Shown here in pieces: positions 1-10,839 of a DNA stretch of 64,000 bases; position 1 is the first letter of the stretch; every line of letters begins with the position of its first letter. The notes beneath the pieces were generated by a model. It saw only the letters and a program-made list of their open reading frames with translations, was not told the origin of the DNA and did not search any database. The position numbers and the translations under genes are program-made. Location of the stretch: positions 16,928,501 to 16,992,500 of the forward strand of contig NC_085128.1 of assembly GCF_030269925.1 (NCBI RefSeq), given 5' to 3'. Source of the DNA: Bombyx mori (Eukaryota; Arthropoda; Insecta; Lepidoptera; Bombycidae).

Positions 1-322
1 ATAGAGAATATAGAGAAGAAGTGCACAATGCTAATGTTTTTTTTAAAATAATGCATAAAAGATACATTAAATCAATAAAGAAAACATTACACACACTACA
101 TACCACGTATTTGACGCACACACGCATGCATACTATTTATTTTGTTCTTGGCGTCTGTTGTCAAATTGAGAATTGATTAAATATTGTTTGTCTTTGTTAA
201 TACTTTTTATAGCGTTGTCTTGGCGAAATTTGTGATTATATAAAATACAATCATAATAGTGTACAAACTTACAATTCCCATTAATTATAGTCGAATTTCG
301 ACTACTGCGGGACCTCTAGTTT
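1..322 (+). repeat. Unclassified dispersed repeat (family F), copy 1, cut by the window edge
   Basis: Closely matches the copies at 18779..19190 (same direction) and 2095..2492 (opposite). Shared landmarks are 'agagaagaagtgcac', 'cattacacacactacatacc', 'gtacaaacttacaattcc' and the end 'gcgggacctctag'. The head seen in the other copies is missing because the window starts inside the element. No terminal inverted repeats and no coding capacity were seen. It is probably a non-autonomous transposon, class unknown. Confidence 0.75.
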
Positions 323-488
323 AATTTAAAACATGACTTGAAAGTTTGCTTGAGAAAAAAAATAGATAAAGCAGTAGAGACACCTTGCATTGTGCAATGT
401 GAATCCGTGCAGCATAAGTAAACTTAAATGTCCAGTTTATATGAACTGAGGTGTATTTTATTCTATGCGTACCGTACGTCAAAATAAT

Positions 489-596
489 GCGGTAGGCAGC
501 GGCTTGGCTCTGCCCCTGGCATTGCTGAAGTCCATGGGCGACCACTCCCCATCAGGTGGGCCGTATGCTCGTCTGCCTACAAGGGCAATAAAAAAT
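489..596 (+). mobile_element. 3' tail of a BMC1-like non-LTR retrotransposon
   Basis: Begins at 'gcggtaggcagcggcttgg' and ends 'tacaagggcaataaaaaa'. The same tail follows a readable ORF in the copy at 56441..56840, so this is a heavily 5'-truncated LINE copy. A few bases (ggtaa) are missing after 'gggcgac'. Confidence 0.8.
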
Positions 597-1160
597 TTTA
601 AGCTGTCAAAATATCCTGTTGCCCAGTCTCAATGGCATTTGACATTTACAAACCTAATCTAATTGAATTTAGCTTTAGTCCAACCTAAATCCACATAACA
701 TTAAAAAACCAATAACCGTGTTATTAGCCTAATAATGCCCTAATTTAATTCATAATGTAATTCTACTGTGAACTTTAGCTCCTAATACGTTATTTGATTA
801 ATTCGATTTTCGATACATTAGTAACACTTAAACGATTTGGAAGAAATTTGTAGATAATAGAAAAATTGTTAATGGTTATTAAATATTGTCGAATACTACA
901 CGCAATGGGCATGAGTGCTCTGTGTGATAAAGGTTGACGGCTATCAAACAAATCATGCCTTCCTGTCAACATAAAACCGAATAATGGCTTCGAAGCTATA
1001 TTTATTTAGTAAAAGTTTCACTGGCGACTCTTTACAAATTATTTTGTACTTCGTTGGTACTTTTGACGCTTCCGGAGTTCTAGCTACTGGAGCACATGGA
1101 TACAATAATTAGTTTTATTAAAACGATAAAAAAAAATTAAAAATAATTAGAAGAACCTTG
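597..1160. other. AT-rich stretch without recognised features
   Basis: Only short chance ORFs and no repeat shared with the rest of the window. Confidence 0.5.
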
Positions 1161-1418
1161 AGTAATTACTGGTGGTAGGACCTGTTGTGAGTCCGCGCGG
1201 GTAGGTACCACCGCCCTGCCTATTTCTGCCGTGAAGCAGTAATGCGTTTCGGTTTGAAGGACGGGGCAGCCGTTGTAACTATACTGAGACCTTAGAACTT
1301 ATATCTCAAGGTGGGTGGCGTATTTACGTTGTAGATATCTATGGGCTCCAGTAACCACTTAACACCAGGTGGGCTGCGAGCTCATCCACCCATTTAAGCA
1401 ATAAAAAAAAAGTAATTA
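1161..1418 (+). mobile_element. Bm1 SINE, 5'-truncated
   Basis: Carries the Bm1 body from 'tactggtggtagg' to 'caataaaaaaaa' and lacks the tRNA-like head. It is bracketed by a likely 8-bp target duplication 'agtaatta' (1161..1168 and 1411..1418). The left copy could partly be Bm1 sequence, which reads 'gtaatta' there. Confidence 0.9.
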
Positions 1419-2094
1419 AATCACAATATCAATTAGATTGATTTAGTCTTCTCATTGGAATGCATTATTATTTGTCGTTCAAAATAAGACGAACGGTAAA
1501 CTCCTGCTTAACTTAAGACACGCAAAAAAAAACACTTAAAATTCATATCTTTTTATGATAACAATATGAAAGGCCGTTCGCCAATGGCCATTTGGACTAG
1601 AGAATAGTCCAGTTAATTCACAAATAGTCATGCTAATGTGACAGTGTAGATCTTTTATGGCCAAATTATGGAAAATTGGCCTGAAGCCAGTTTCCATTGA
1701 ACGCTGACGGTCAGAGATTACGTTCCGAATATTAGAATTCTGATTACCGCGGAACTTGTTTTAGTTATTTTTTTTAGCGTAGACGTTAAAGACGTGGATA
1801 TCATGATCTCTTACGACATGGCTGAAAACCCATTTTAATTTATTTACAATCGTGTATTATATGTATTGCAATAGTTTCATGACTTCATCTTCTTTCATCT
1901 TCAATGTTAGACCTTATTTTTGGGAAAGATTACACCTTAGTATATTTACTGTTCAACATTTAGGAGATGTTAATCTTAAACACTAGTCAATAAATTTGAC
2001 GTTAAGTTATTTTCAGAAGAACTAAGACATATATAATCTAGAATCAATAACGATAAAGTTTAACGTATAAAACCAAATCAGTGATTTAATTTGA
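1419..2094. other. Stretch without recognised features
   Basis: AT-rich; no shared repeat and no convincing ORF seen. Confidence 0.5.
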
Positions 2095-2492
2095 CTAGAG
2101 GTCCCACAGTAGTCGAAATTCGACTATAATTAATTGGAATTGTAAGTTTGTACACATACTAATATTATCACAAATTTCGCCAAGGCTACACTATAAAAAA
2201 ATATTAACAAAGACAAACAATATTTAATCTCAATTTGACAACAGACGTCAAGAACAAAAGTTTGACAATTATTAAATATGCATGCGTGTGTGCGTCAAAT
2301 ACATGGTATGTGGTGTGTGTAATGTTTTCTTTATTGATTTAATGTATCTTTTATGCATTATTTTAAAAAAATATTAGCATTGTGCACTTCTTCTCTATAT
2401 TCTCTATAAGTGTGGAAAATTTCATACTCCTCCGTCCGCGCAATTTTCGTAAAAAGGGATACAAAGTTTTTGCTTCACGTATTAATATATAG
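2095..2492 (-). repeat. Dispersed repeat family F, copy 2
   Basis: Reverse orientation of copies 1 and 4. It runs from 'ctagaggtcccacagtagtcg' to 'acaaagtttttgcttcacg', so both ends of the family are present in this copy (about 395 bp). It contains 'tgtgtgtaatgttttcttt' and the segment 'cctccgtccgcgcaatttt'. Confidence 0.8.
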
Positions 2493-3059
2493 ATTAAAGT
2501 CACGAATGACGTTTTAATATAATTTTTTATGAAATTAAAATGTTCGACTTGAATAGGATGTGTATTCATTCTTAATAAGACCTTATGTTGTGGTCGACAT
2601 TTTTTGTAGACTCCTAGAATAAATGAATTTTACTTCTTAGGAATAATCCAATTCGATTTGTCGAGCGATCGACGCCGTTTGCCTGTAAACAGCTAAATTT
2701 GTTATATCGATGGCAGCATTGAATACGTAAAGTTTCCCAGACCTAAAAATTATTCTCCTATATTTTGTAAGCGTTCATACAATAAGGAAGAAGCTGTAAC
2801 AAATTTTTAGCGTCTGTAACATCAATTACTAACAAATATAATAAAGTTAAAGTCTTATTCACTCATAGACAGCGGATACAATCGGTTGAGGAAAAAAAAT
2901 ATACATAGGTGTATGCGACGGTAGAATTTTGAAGAAAGATGCTCCTTGAAAACTTTCGAACGACAAGGATGCTAATTACTATACCCATATTCGAATATTT
3001 AAAATAAAACTGATTGTGATTTATAGATTTTAATTTTTTTTTATTAAATCTATTTTATC
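2493..3059. other. Stretch without recognised features
   Basis: AT-rich; nothing recognisable. Confidence 0.5.
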
Positions 3060-3305
3060 TACTGGTGGTAGGACCTCTTGTGAGTCCGCACGGGTATGTA
3101 CCACCTCCCTGCCTATTTCTGCCGTGAAGCAGTAATGCGTTTCGGTTTGGAGCGTGGGACAGCCGTTGTAACTATATAAAGACCTTAGAACTTATATCTC
3201 AAGATGCGTGGCACATTTACGTTGTAGATGTCTATGGGCTCCAGTAAAGACCTAACACCAGGTGGGCTGTGAGCTCATCCACTCATCTAAGCAATAAAAA
3301 AAAAA
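3060..3305 (+). mobile_element. Bm1 SINE, 5'-truncated
   Basis: Body and A-rich tail from 'ctactggtggtaggacc' to 'aagcaataaaaaaaaa'; no tRNA-like head. Confidence 0.9.
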
Positions 3306-3479
3306 CTGGCAAATAATTTTAAGGGACAGTTTTAAAAACCAGTGAAATGGAAAGAAGATTTGGCTGTGCGGCTTAATATGGGACCACCCCGTCTCATCCC
3401 GTGGATATCATAGAAGGATATCATTTCTAAGCATTTACTTTCTGAGCTATTGTGAGGATACCATCATCCGGTCAATTTG

Positions 3480-3575
3480 CGACAATTGACAATTCGACCT
3501 CACGCCTCTGTGTAGGTAGGTATTAACGTTGTGATATCTGTGGCCTCCGTAACCATTTACCATCGAGTGACCCAT
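3480..3575 (+). mobile_element. Very diverged Bm1 remnant
   Basis: Pieces such as 'attcgacctcacgcctc', 'aacgttgtgatatctgtgg' and 'taaccatttaccatcgagtg' follow the order of the Bm1 3' part with many changes and no tail. Confidence 0.45.
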
Positions 3576-3675
3576 GTATTGATACTACGTAGCCGAAATA
3601 TAGAAAACTGAATCGGTACTATCTTCTGAATTACTTTAACCTTCCAATCTGATATTTGATAAATGAATGGTAAAT

Positions 3676-3951
3676 GAGTCGACTATTATCAAAGGCGGCA
3701 ATCTGACTTTTGGACAATGATTGGTAAATCAGAAAAACGAATTATTGACTTTGTATTCCATTGGCAGTCACAAAACTCTTCGGAACGACATCTTAGATAA
3801 ATAACAGGTTAACTATTAACCTTTATTTAATGCAGGTTTTGAACCGTATTCTTTGAAGGAGACGATTATATTCAAATAAATCTGTATTGACATATCAATA
3901 AATTTTTTTTGTCCAAATGTACAGATTGCCGCCTTTGATAATAGACGACTC
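3676..3951. mobile_element. MITE with about 30-bp terminal inverted repeats
   Basis: The left end (3676..3705, starting 'gagtcgactattatcaaagg') and the right end (3922..3951, ending 'ttgataatagacgactc') are inverted copies differing at one of 30 positions. A weaker match continues inward ('caatctgacttttggacaa' against 'ttgtccaaatgtacagattg'). The 276-bp unit has no ORF. The flanks share a possible 'aaat' duplication. Size and structure are those of a non-autonomous DNA transposon. I do not recognise the family. Confidence 0.75.
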
Positions 3952-4031
3952 AAATATCAATTTGCAGACATGTACATAAATAGATAACAAAATATGGTTA
4001 TACTAATTAATTTCAAAATATATTTTTTTGT

Positions 4032-4475
4032 GAAGTCGTCGTGGCCTATATGATAAGACGTCCGTTGCATTCGTATGTAGCGATGCACCGGTGTTCAAAT
4101 CCCGCAGGCGGGCACCAATTTTTCTAATGAAATACGTACTTAACAAATGCTCACGATTGATTTCCACGGTGAAGGAATAACATCGTGTAATAAAAATCAA
4201 ACCCGCAAAATTATAATTTGCGTAATTACTGGTGGTAGGACCTCTTATTAGTCCGCACAGGTAGGTACCACCGCCCTGCCTATTTCTGCCGTGAAGCAGT
4301 AATGCGTTTCGGTTTGGAGGGTGGGGCAGCCGTTGTGACTATACCTGAGACCTTAGAACTTATATCTGAAGGTGTGTGGCGCATATACGTTGTAGATGTC
4401 TATGGGCTCCAGTAACCACTGAACACCAGGTGGGCTGTGAGCTCGTCCACACATCTAAGCAATAAAAAAAAAAAA
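4032..4475 (+). mobile_element. Bm1 SINE, full length
   Basis: Has the tRNA-like head with A box ('gtggcctatatgataag') and B box ('ggtgttcaaatcccgc'), the central block with 'ttccacggtgaaggaataac', the Bm1 body and an A-rich tail. The A and B boxes are what RNA polymerase III uses in tRNA-derived SINEs. Confidence 0.93.
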
Positions 4476-5408
4476 TCGTTAAAGTTTTATGAATATTAGT
4501 TTCTTAAGATTAGAATATTTATAGTTTTCATGAAAAAGTAAACTTTAAGTAGGTACCATCATGTATTGCGTTTAGAATGAGAATAATATTATATACATTT
4601 TAACAACAATAAGTTTAGATTATTTTAAGCATTTTAAGTTTATTTTTTTAAGTCTTAATTTTATTTTACGATAGTAAAAAGCGTGTTCTTTATTAATTAA
4701 ACCTGGTAGTGTCCCTGTGATTGCCAGTGTCTATGGATCACGTTAACCGCTTACCACCAAGTGAGCCAATTGCTGTTCTACCATCGACGGCGATAAATAA
4801 ACACTACAACATAAATATTCCCTTTTAACAACAAGCCGTAGTTATGATTTATATCCTTAAAGTTATAAAAGCTTTTACAGCTTTTAAAGCCTACGACTTT
4901 CCTGCGAAGTACTTTCAAAATCAAGTTAACGCTCTAACTTACAATATTAACAGCTCTGCGACTTTTCTCGAGTTTTCTTTATCGCCCAAAAACTTTTCTC
5001 ATTGTCCGTCACAATAAACACTTAATATTGCTACAATTAATTATTAAGTTAATTTATTTATGCAGGAGCATAATGCTCATTGTTGAATATTTAGTTAAGC
5101 ACGAAAATTGAGTGGTCACGATTACGCGTGTAACACGAGCTTTTTCGAGACAAGCTTTCCCGACGAAAGCGTCCGACGCCCGCGAAAGCCTCGCATTGAA
5201 TCGCTCGGCAACTGACTACTGAATGAAATATCACGCAAGCTTCGGACGCTTACATTTCATGAAATTCTCTCTCAAGCATTGGTCGTGCAAGACAATTCAG
5301 TTTTGAATACAAAATATTTATTTAGGGTGATTTGAGAAAAATGATGGAGTTTTTGTGAAATAATGATTAATAATAATCGAATTATGCTATTAAATAAATT
5401 AACGAAAA
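4476..5408. other. Mostly unannotated; one faint SINE trace
   Basis: A degraded Bm1-like trace is visible near 4705..4800 ('gtgtctatggatcacgttaac', 'accaccaagtgagcc'). The rest shows nothing recognisable. A somewhat GC-richer patch lies near 5120..5260, without an ORF. Confidence 0.4.
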
Positions 5409-5545
5409 CAACTTTTTTTTTAATTGCCGAGGTGTGTGGACGAGCTCACGGCCGTCTGATGTTAAGTGGTTACAGGAGCCCATAGACATCTACAACGTAA
5501 ATGCCGCCACCTACCTTGAGAAATGAGTTCTAAACACTCAGTATA
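5409..5545 (-). mobile_element. Bm1 SINE fragment (3' part)
   Basis: Reverse orientation: T-run, then 'gtggacgagctcacggcc' and 'agacatctacaacgtaaatg', ending in 'ctcagtatagttag'. The rest of the element is missing. Confidence 0.8.
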
Positions 5546-5634
5546 GTTAGTCTCACAGTATACTCGTAGTTATTATTAAAAAATGTATTTCAAATATTTT
5601 CCTTTTTTTATAATAAGCGCATGATAGTGCCTAA

Positions 5635-6736
5635 CAGCCTGGCCACGGGACATTCGCCGATGCGAATATTCGCGCGGTGCGAACGGCGAAGCGTCTAGCG
5701 ACTAAAACAAGCGCATAGAAATGTACCTAACAAGCCACGCGCACCGGCGACCGGCGAAGCGACCGGCGAAATGTACCGAGCGAATCGCGCGATGCGGCGG
5801 GCGAGCAAAACAAATGCATGAATACGGACGGCGCGAGCCACGGAGTCGAGCGGTAGTCGCGGCGAATAGTGCAGTGATTAAATGAGTTTAGTTGTTTTCG
5901 CCGCGAAAAATTAACGCCGAAATTTTTATATTTTTTATTTATTTTTTATTTTATATTTTTAAAGTCGTCGTGGCCTAACGGACGTCCGGTGCAATCGTGT
6001 TGAGCGATGCACCGGTGTTCGAATATCAGGCGGGTACCAATTTTTGTAATGAAATACGTACTCAACAACACTCAACGTTCACGATTGATTTCCACGGTGA
6101 AGGAATAACATCGTGTGATAAAAATGAAATCTTCAAAATAATAATTTGCGTAATTACTGGTGGTAGGACCTCTTGTGAGTCTACACGGGTGGGTACTACC
6201 ACCCTGCCTATTTCTGCCGTGAAGTAGTAATGCGTTTCGGTTTGAAGGGTGAGGCAGCCATTATAACTATACTTGAGACCTTAGAACTTATATCTCAAGG
6301 TGGGTGGCGCATTTACGTTGTGGATGTCTATGGGCTCCAGTAACCACTTAACACAAGGTGGGCTGTGAGCTCGTCCACCCATCTAAGCAATAAAAAAATA
6401 AAATAGCTGAAATACTAGCTAGACCAGCTATTTGGAAGTCTAGCCACCCAAAGTATTTCTCGTACTTCTTGTGGAATTCTCCATCTATAGGTATACTCCG
6501 ATTCTTATTCAAATCATGTACTTCACAATCTTTTCCAAATAATAGGTCCTGAACCAAAAAACTATTAATTTGTAAGCAATATCGAGATAATTTCGATATA
6601 GACATTTCGCTGTCGGACTTCCTTACTAGTCGCGGCGGCGAACGTGAGTACCCGTGGCCTGCAAACGGTGCTGCGCGAATGGTCGCCTCGCCCACCGCTT
6701 CGCTGTTCGCACCGCCGATCCCCGTGGCCAGGCCGT
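5635..6736. mobile_element. TIR-type DNA transposon, non-autonomous, copy 1
   Basis: The left end 'cagcctggccacggga' and the inverted right end 'cggcctggccacgggg' match. The flanking GC-rich sequence ('ggtgcgaacggcgaagcg' against 'ggtgcgaacagcgaagcg') is also inverted. Between the arms lie a Bm1 (5961..6398) and, on the minus strand, an open stretch in 6348..6746 whose middle (starting MSISKLSRY) resembles ordinary protein but which I cannot name. No transposase is recognisable. Superfamily uncertain (hAT-like is one possibility). Confidence 0.6.
5961..6398 (+). mobile_element. Bm1 SINE, full length, inside the duplicated unit
   Basis: Complete head-to-tail Bm1 with B box 'ggtgttcgaatatc', slightly changed from the consensus. 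It is nested inside the TIR element. Confidence 0.93.
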
Positions 6737-6857
6737 ACGTGCCCATCTGGTGTTAAGTGAGTATCATAGACACGTACCACCTACGTTGAGATATGATGTC
6801 TATATGAAGTCTATGTTTCAATAATATAATGTATAATATAACGGCTCTCCCAACTAT
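6737..6857 (-). mobile_element. Diverged Bm1 fragment cut by the duplication junction
   Basis: Reads 'ccatctggtgttaagtgag', 'ccacctacgttgagatatga' in reverse Bm1 order. It stops at 6857 where the second duplicated unit starts; the uncut version is at 7994..8190. Confidence 0.65.
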
Positions 6858-6891
6858 CCTTTTTTTATAATAAGCGCATGATAGTGCCTAA

Positions 6892-7993
6892 CAGCCTGGC
6901 CACGGGACATTCGCCGATGCGAATATTCGCGCGGTGCGAACGGCGAAGCGTCTAGCGACTAAAACAAGCGCATAGAAATGTACCTAACAAGCCACGCGCA
7001 CCGGCGACCGGCGAAGCGACCGGCGAAATGTACCGAGCGAATCGCGCGATGCGGCGGGCGAGCAAAACAAATGCATGAATACGGACGGCGCGAGCCACGG
7101 AGTCGAGCGGTAGTCGCGGCGAATAGTGCAGTGATTAAATGAGTTTAGTTGTTTTCGCCGCGAAAAATTAACGCCGAAATTTTTATATTTTTTATTTATT
7201 TTTTATTTTATATTTTTAAAGTCGTCGTGGCCTAACGGACGTCCGGTGCAATCGTGTTGAGCGATGCACCGGTGTTCGAATATCAGGCGGGTACCAATTT
7301 TTGTAATGAAATACGTACTCAACAACACTCAACGTTCACGATTGATTTCCACGGTGAAGGAATAACATCGTGTGATAAAAATGAAATCTTCAAAATAATA
7401 ATTTGCGTAATTACTGGTGGTAGGACCTCTTGTGAGTCTACACGGGTGGGTACTACCACCCTGCCTATTTCTGCCGTGAAGTAGTAATGCGTTTCGGTTT
7501 GAAGGGTGAGGCAGCCATTATAACTATACTTGAGACCTTAGAACTTATATCTCAAGGTGGGTGGCGCATTTACGTTGTGGATGTCTATGGGCTCCAGTAA
7601 CCACTTAACACAAGGTGAGCTGTGAGCTCGTCCACCCATCTAAGCAATAAAAAAATAAAATAGCTGAAATACTAGCTAGACCAGCTATTTGGAAGTCTAG
7701 CCACCCAAAGTATTTCTCGTACTTCTTGTGGAATTCTCCATCTATAGGTATACTCCGATTCTTATTCAAATCATGTACTTCACAATCTTTTCCAAATAAT
7801 AGGTCCTGAACCAAAAAACTATTAATTTGTAAGCAATATCGAGATAATTTCGATATAGACATTTCGCTGTCGGACTTCCTTACTAGTCGCGGCGGCGAAC
7901 GTGAGTACCCGTGGCCTGCAAACGGTGCTGCGCGAATGGTCGCCTCGCCCACCGCTTCGCTGTTCGCACCGCCGATCCCCGTGGCCAGGCCGT
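6892..7993. mobile_element. TIR-type DNA transposon, copy 2 (tandem duplicate)
   Basis: Same element as 5635..6736, shifted by exactly 1257 bp and almost identical, including the internal Bm1 and the unnamed minus-strand open stretch. Confidence 0.6.
7218..7655 (+). mobile_element. Bm1 SINE, full length, second duplicate
   Basis: Duplicate of 5961..6398. One visible difference in the tail region is 'aaggtgagctgtgagc' against 'aaggtgggctgtgagc'. Confidence 0.93.
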
Positions 7994-8190
7994 AAGTGCC
8001 CATCTGGTGTTAAGTGAGTATCATAGACACGTACCACCTACGTTGAGATATGATGTCTATATGTAGTCTATGTTTCAATAGTATAATGTATAATAATATA
8101 ACGACTCTCCCAACTTTTAAGCCGGAACGCATTACTGCATCGCGGTAGGACTGGGAAGGTTTAATGGTACCAATCCAAACATATTCTAGA
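7994..8190 (-). mobile_element. Diverged Bm1
   Basis: Continues past the duplicated unit into 'aagccggaacgcattactgc' and 'ggtaccaatcc', in reverse Bm1 order, showing that the duplication broke an older Bm1. Confidence 0.6.
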
Positions 8191-8824
8191 AAATACTAAA
8201 TAATGGTCTGTATTTTAAAAAAAAACGTCTTTCCATTATGAAGTAAATAATAAAAATCCCCTATTAGTTATAATGGAACAATTAATTGATCGCTTCATTA
8301 ATCTTATTGTTAGTAACTCAGGCATAAATACAAACAAACGATCTACAATATATTTTTTCGTTAATAACTCGCTATCAAGTACTTCTTAACAGAAATAATA
8401 ACTCTATAGCGAAATTGTACTATATTAGGTCGACTTTCACAATCTTATTAGATCTTAAGATATATACAACATATCGATTCTAATCATTGCACGAGTGTAC
8501 GCTTTCGCAAAGGGTTCCGTCGAAATGTAATTAACTTTAGGCTGGTGGGGACTTAACCCTCAAGCCGGCTTTGAACCGTAATCATAGATTAAAACTGACC
8601 TGACAGTTCCAGCGATGGTCAACGAATCGACTCATTAAGGAACCGAAAAAGTTACGCGAGAACTAAAGCGGCCCTTTGATGTTTGGTGGTTCTTCATTAT
8701 TACTGTGGTTTATTTAGGATTGAACTTTACAGTATAACAGTATCGGATTTATCGGATATAATTATTTCAATCAAAAAGTATTTATTTTATTAATAAATAA
8801 AAAAATCTGACGTTATTTTTCTTA
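8191..8824. other. Stretch without recognised features
   Basis: AT-rich; no repeat match and no convincing coding signal. Confidence 0.5.
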
Positions 8825-9066
8825 TTTTTTTTTTATTGCTTAAATGGGTGGACGAGCTCACAGCCCATCCGGTGTTAAGTGATTACGGGAGCCCATAGAC
8901 ATCTACAACGTAAATGCGCCACCCGCCTTGAGATATAAGTTATAAGGTCTCAGTATACAACGGCTACTCCACCCTTCAAACCGAAACGCATTACTGCTTC
9001 ACGGCATAAATGGGCAGGTTGGTGGTACCTACCCGTGCGGACTCAAAAGAGGTCCTACCGCTAGTA
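8825..9066 (-). mobile_element. Bm1 SINE, 5'-truncated
   Basis: T-run, 'attgcttaaatgggtggacg' through 'gaggtcctaccgctagtaa'. Confidence 0.9.
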
Positions 9067-9576
9067 AGTTTCATTACATTAACATTACAAATAATATTCA
9101 TTGATAAAGACGATTCTCAAAATAATTATATTCTTAAAATTAGGAGCTAAAGAGCTGTTGCTCATCAGGCGAGTCTCTGAATGTGATGAGTTGATCCATA
9201 AATGACACAATTTTGCGGGCTTACTATGAAGGACCCTTTATCTTGGCATAGCAATTACATTTTCAATAAACTGCATTCAATCAATATTAATTTCTCTTGG
9301 CAACGAGATAACAATTACTATTAATATACAGTTTAGATTGATAATTAATTATATTGTTGTTAACGTTGGCATGGATCTATAAATATTCTAATATTCTTGA
9401 GCCATATGCCACAGACTAGTCTGGCATAATCGTTTAAATATCTATGTCACAGATTAGTCCAAAGAAATGTGTCTAGCCTTTGGTGCACGAATATAGTGGG
9501 CAGTTGCTCTAAAGCCTTCCCTTAACTAAAACCTGTGGCAAAAACTATAGCAGCATAATTGTATTGTTTTTTTAAG
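9067..9576. other. Stretch without recognised features
   Basis: AT-rich, no ORF. 'ccacagactagtctggcata' and 'tcacagattagtccaaag' nearby are similar to each other but too short to interpret. Confidence 0.4.
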
Positions 9577-9905
9577 AATAAGGGATTACTGGGGGCCCGG
9601 TGGCCTCTCCAGTTTCACTAGGATAGGTGGGCGAGCAAAAGCTCAACCTGGAGAGGTGGGATTTGTTAGTAGCTGCCCGAGCGCCTCCAAAGTAGGCCTA
9701 ATCACTCAAACACAACTGCTTCGCGAATGAATCTACTACCGGATCCGAATCGCGACCCGCTGAGAAAATCCGGCGAGAAAGTCTATGGGCTGATGCTTAG
9801 GTCAGTTTGCACGTCGAACTCTTTGCTGAGTTCGACGAGTACGGTTACCGGGGTCCCTAAGTTTGCTCCTAGAGTTAGCTTAGCTTAGCTTAGCTGAAGT
9901 CGTCT
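9577..9905 (-). mobile_element. Unclassified retroposon (family C), copy 1
   Basis: Matches 14989..15357 and, inverted, 41735..41975. Landmarks are 'ggtgggcgagcaaaagctc', 'gcccgagcgcctccaaag', 'gaatctactaccggatcc' and 'cgacccgctgaga'. It lies behind a T-run, so its 3' end with a poly-A tail faces left. It ends near an (agctt) microrepeat at 9876..9895. No protein recognised; probably a LINE 3' end or a SINE. Confidence 0.75.
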
Positions 9906-10453
9906 AATGCAAGGGTTATTGGATGGCTAGGGCGTCGACGGTGACTGGCTCTTGCGTGATCAGGATTCGGGGAGCATAATAGTAGAATCGGCTGGCTTAC
10001 TATTTCGACTCTAAGGAGACTATGCAGTTCAATTAAATACAAAAGATTTTCAAAATATATCCGTAATAATTCTATGTGATCGTATTGTAAAATATTCAAA
10101 ATGGAGATATAATTCAGAAATGTCAGCAGACTCATCGATATTCAGGTAATCGGTTCATTCTGAAGTGGAATGAATTGGACTTTTGCCCAGAGCTCGCTGG
10201 TCTTTGATTTTGGCTGTTTTGCATTAATGGCTTTCTCGGTAGCGCATGGATATTCGATTCAGAATGTGATCGCGTTGTGCCAGATCTAGCCGCATTTTTA
10301 CACAAATTTCAAAGAAATGCAATCGTTGGATTACGTTCGATTTTCTGACTGTAGTAATAGCTACGTTCGTACACTCAATCTCACGGATCTCAATTTAGAC
10401 TTTAGACCTACATATACTGCATATTAGCATAACTAGTTTTTATTTTCATTGTT
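9906..10453. other. Stretch without recognised features
   Basis: No shared repeat; short ORFs only. Confidence 0.45.
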
Positions 10454-10839
10454 AGAACGAAGTTCCTTATGGGAAGATGCGGAGGGGTACCCTAACCGGG
10501 AAAAAACGTCCGTAACGTAAGATTTTTATTATTTATGTATAGTTTTAGTATGATGGCTATACAGTGTCTAATTTATAGTCTACGTGATGACGGTTATTAT
10601 TATGATTTATTATAAATAGCTGTTTCTTTGTATATTATTATTATATATTTTTTATAAATCATTGTGAATAAAATAAAGTTGATAACTTTGTAAAGTAGTT
10701 TTTATGTATTTTTATCAATAAAAAAATCATAATAAAAAATGTATACCCGAATAATTATTTTCTTTATACCTCGAATAGAACTTAAAATTAATATTTTTAT
10801 CATGAGGAACTTCGTTCCTATCCGGTGTCCCACGACACC
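10454..10839. mobile_element. Element with 'GGAACGAAGTTCC'-type ends (family E), copy 1
   Basis: The left end 'agaacgaagttccttatggg' and the right end 'gaggaacttcgttcctatcc' are inverted. The right end is followed by a 6-bp-stem hairpin 'ggtgtcccacgacacc'. The copy at 45229..45552 shows the same two ends and the same hairpin. The segment 'ggggtaccctaaccgggaaa' recurs at 59281..59359. No coding capacity. Confidence 0.6.

Larger units (their letters stand above)
5601..8117. repeat. Tandem duplication of a 1257-bp segment
   Basis: 5601..6857 and 6858..8117 are direct repeats in tandem. I count about five base changes and one 3-bp indel, so roughly 99.5% identity. The unit holds a TIR element with a Bm1 inside it plus an old Bm1 fragment. 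The same Bm1 sits at the same place in both units, so it was there before the duplication. Confidence 0.95.

Noticed and set aside
4003..4200. Recurrent ORFs inside Bm1 heads (also at 12010, 17650, 26918, 37000)
   Set aside because: Translations of a non-coding SINE; the same peptide recurs because the repeat recurs.
6348..6780. Minus-strand ORFs across the TIR element ends, and their duplicates at 7605..8037
   Set aside because: They run through TIR and SINE sequence; only the middle part looks protein-like, so the full ORFs are not called as genes.
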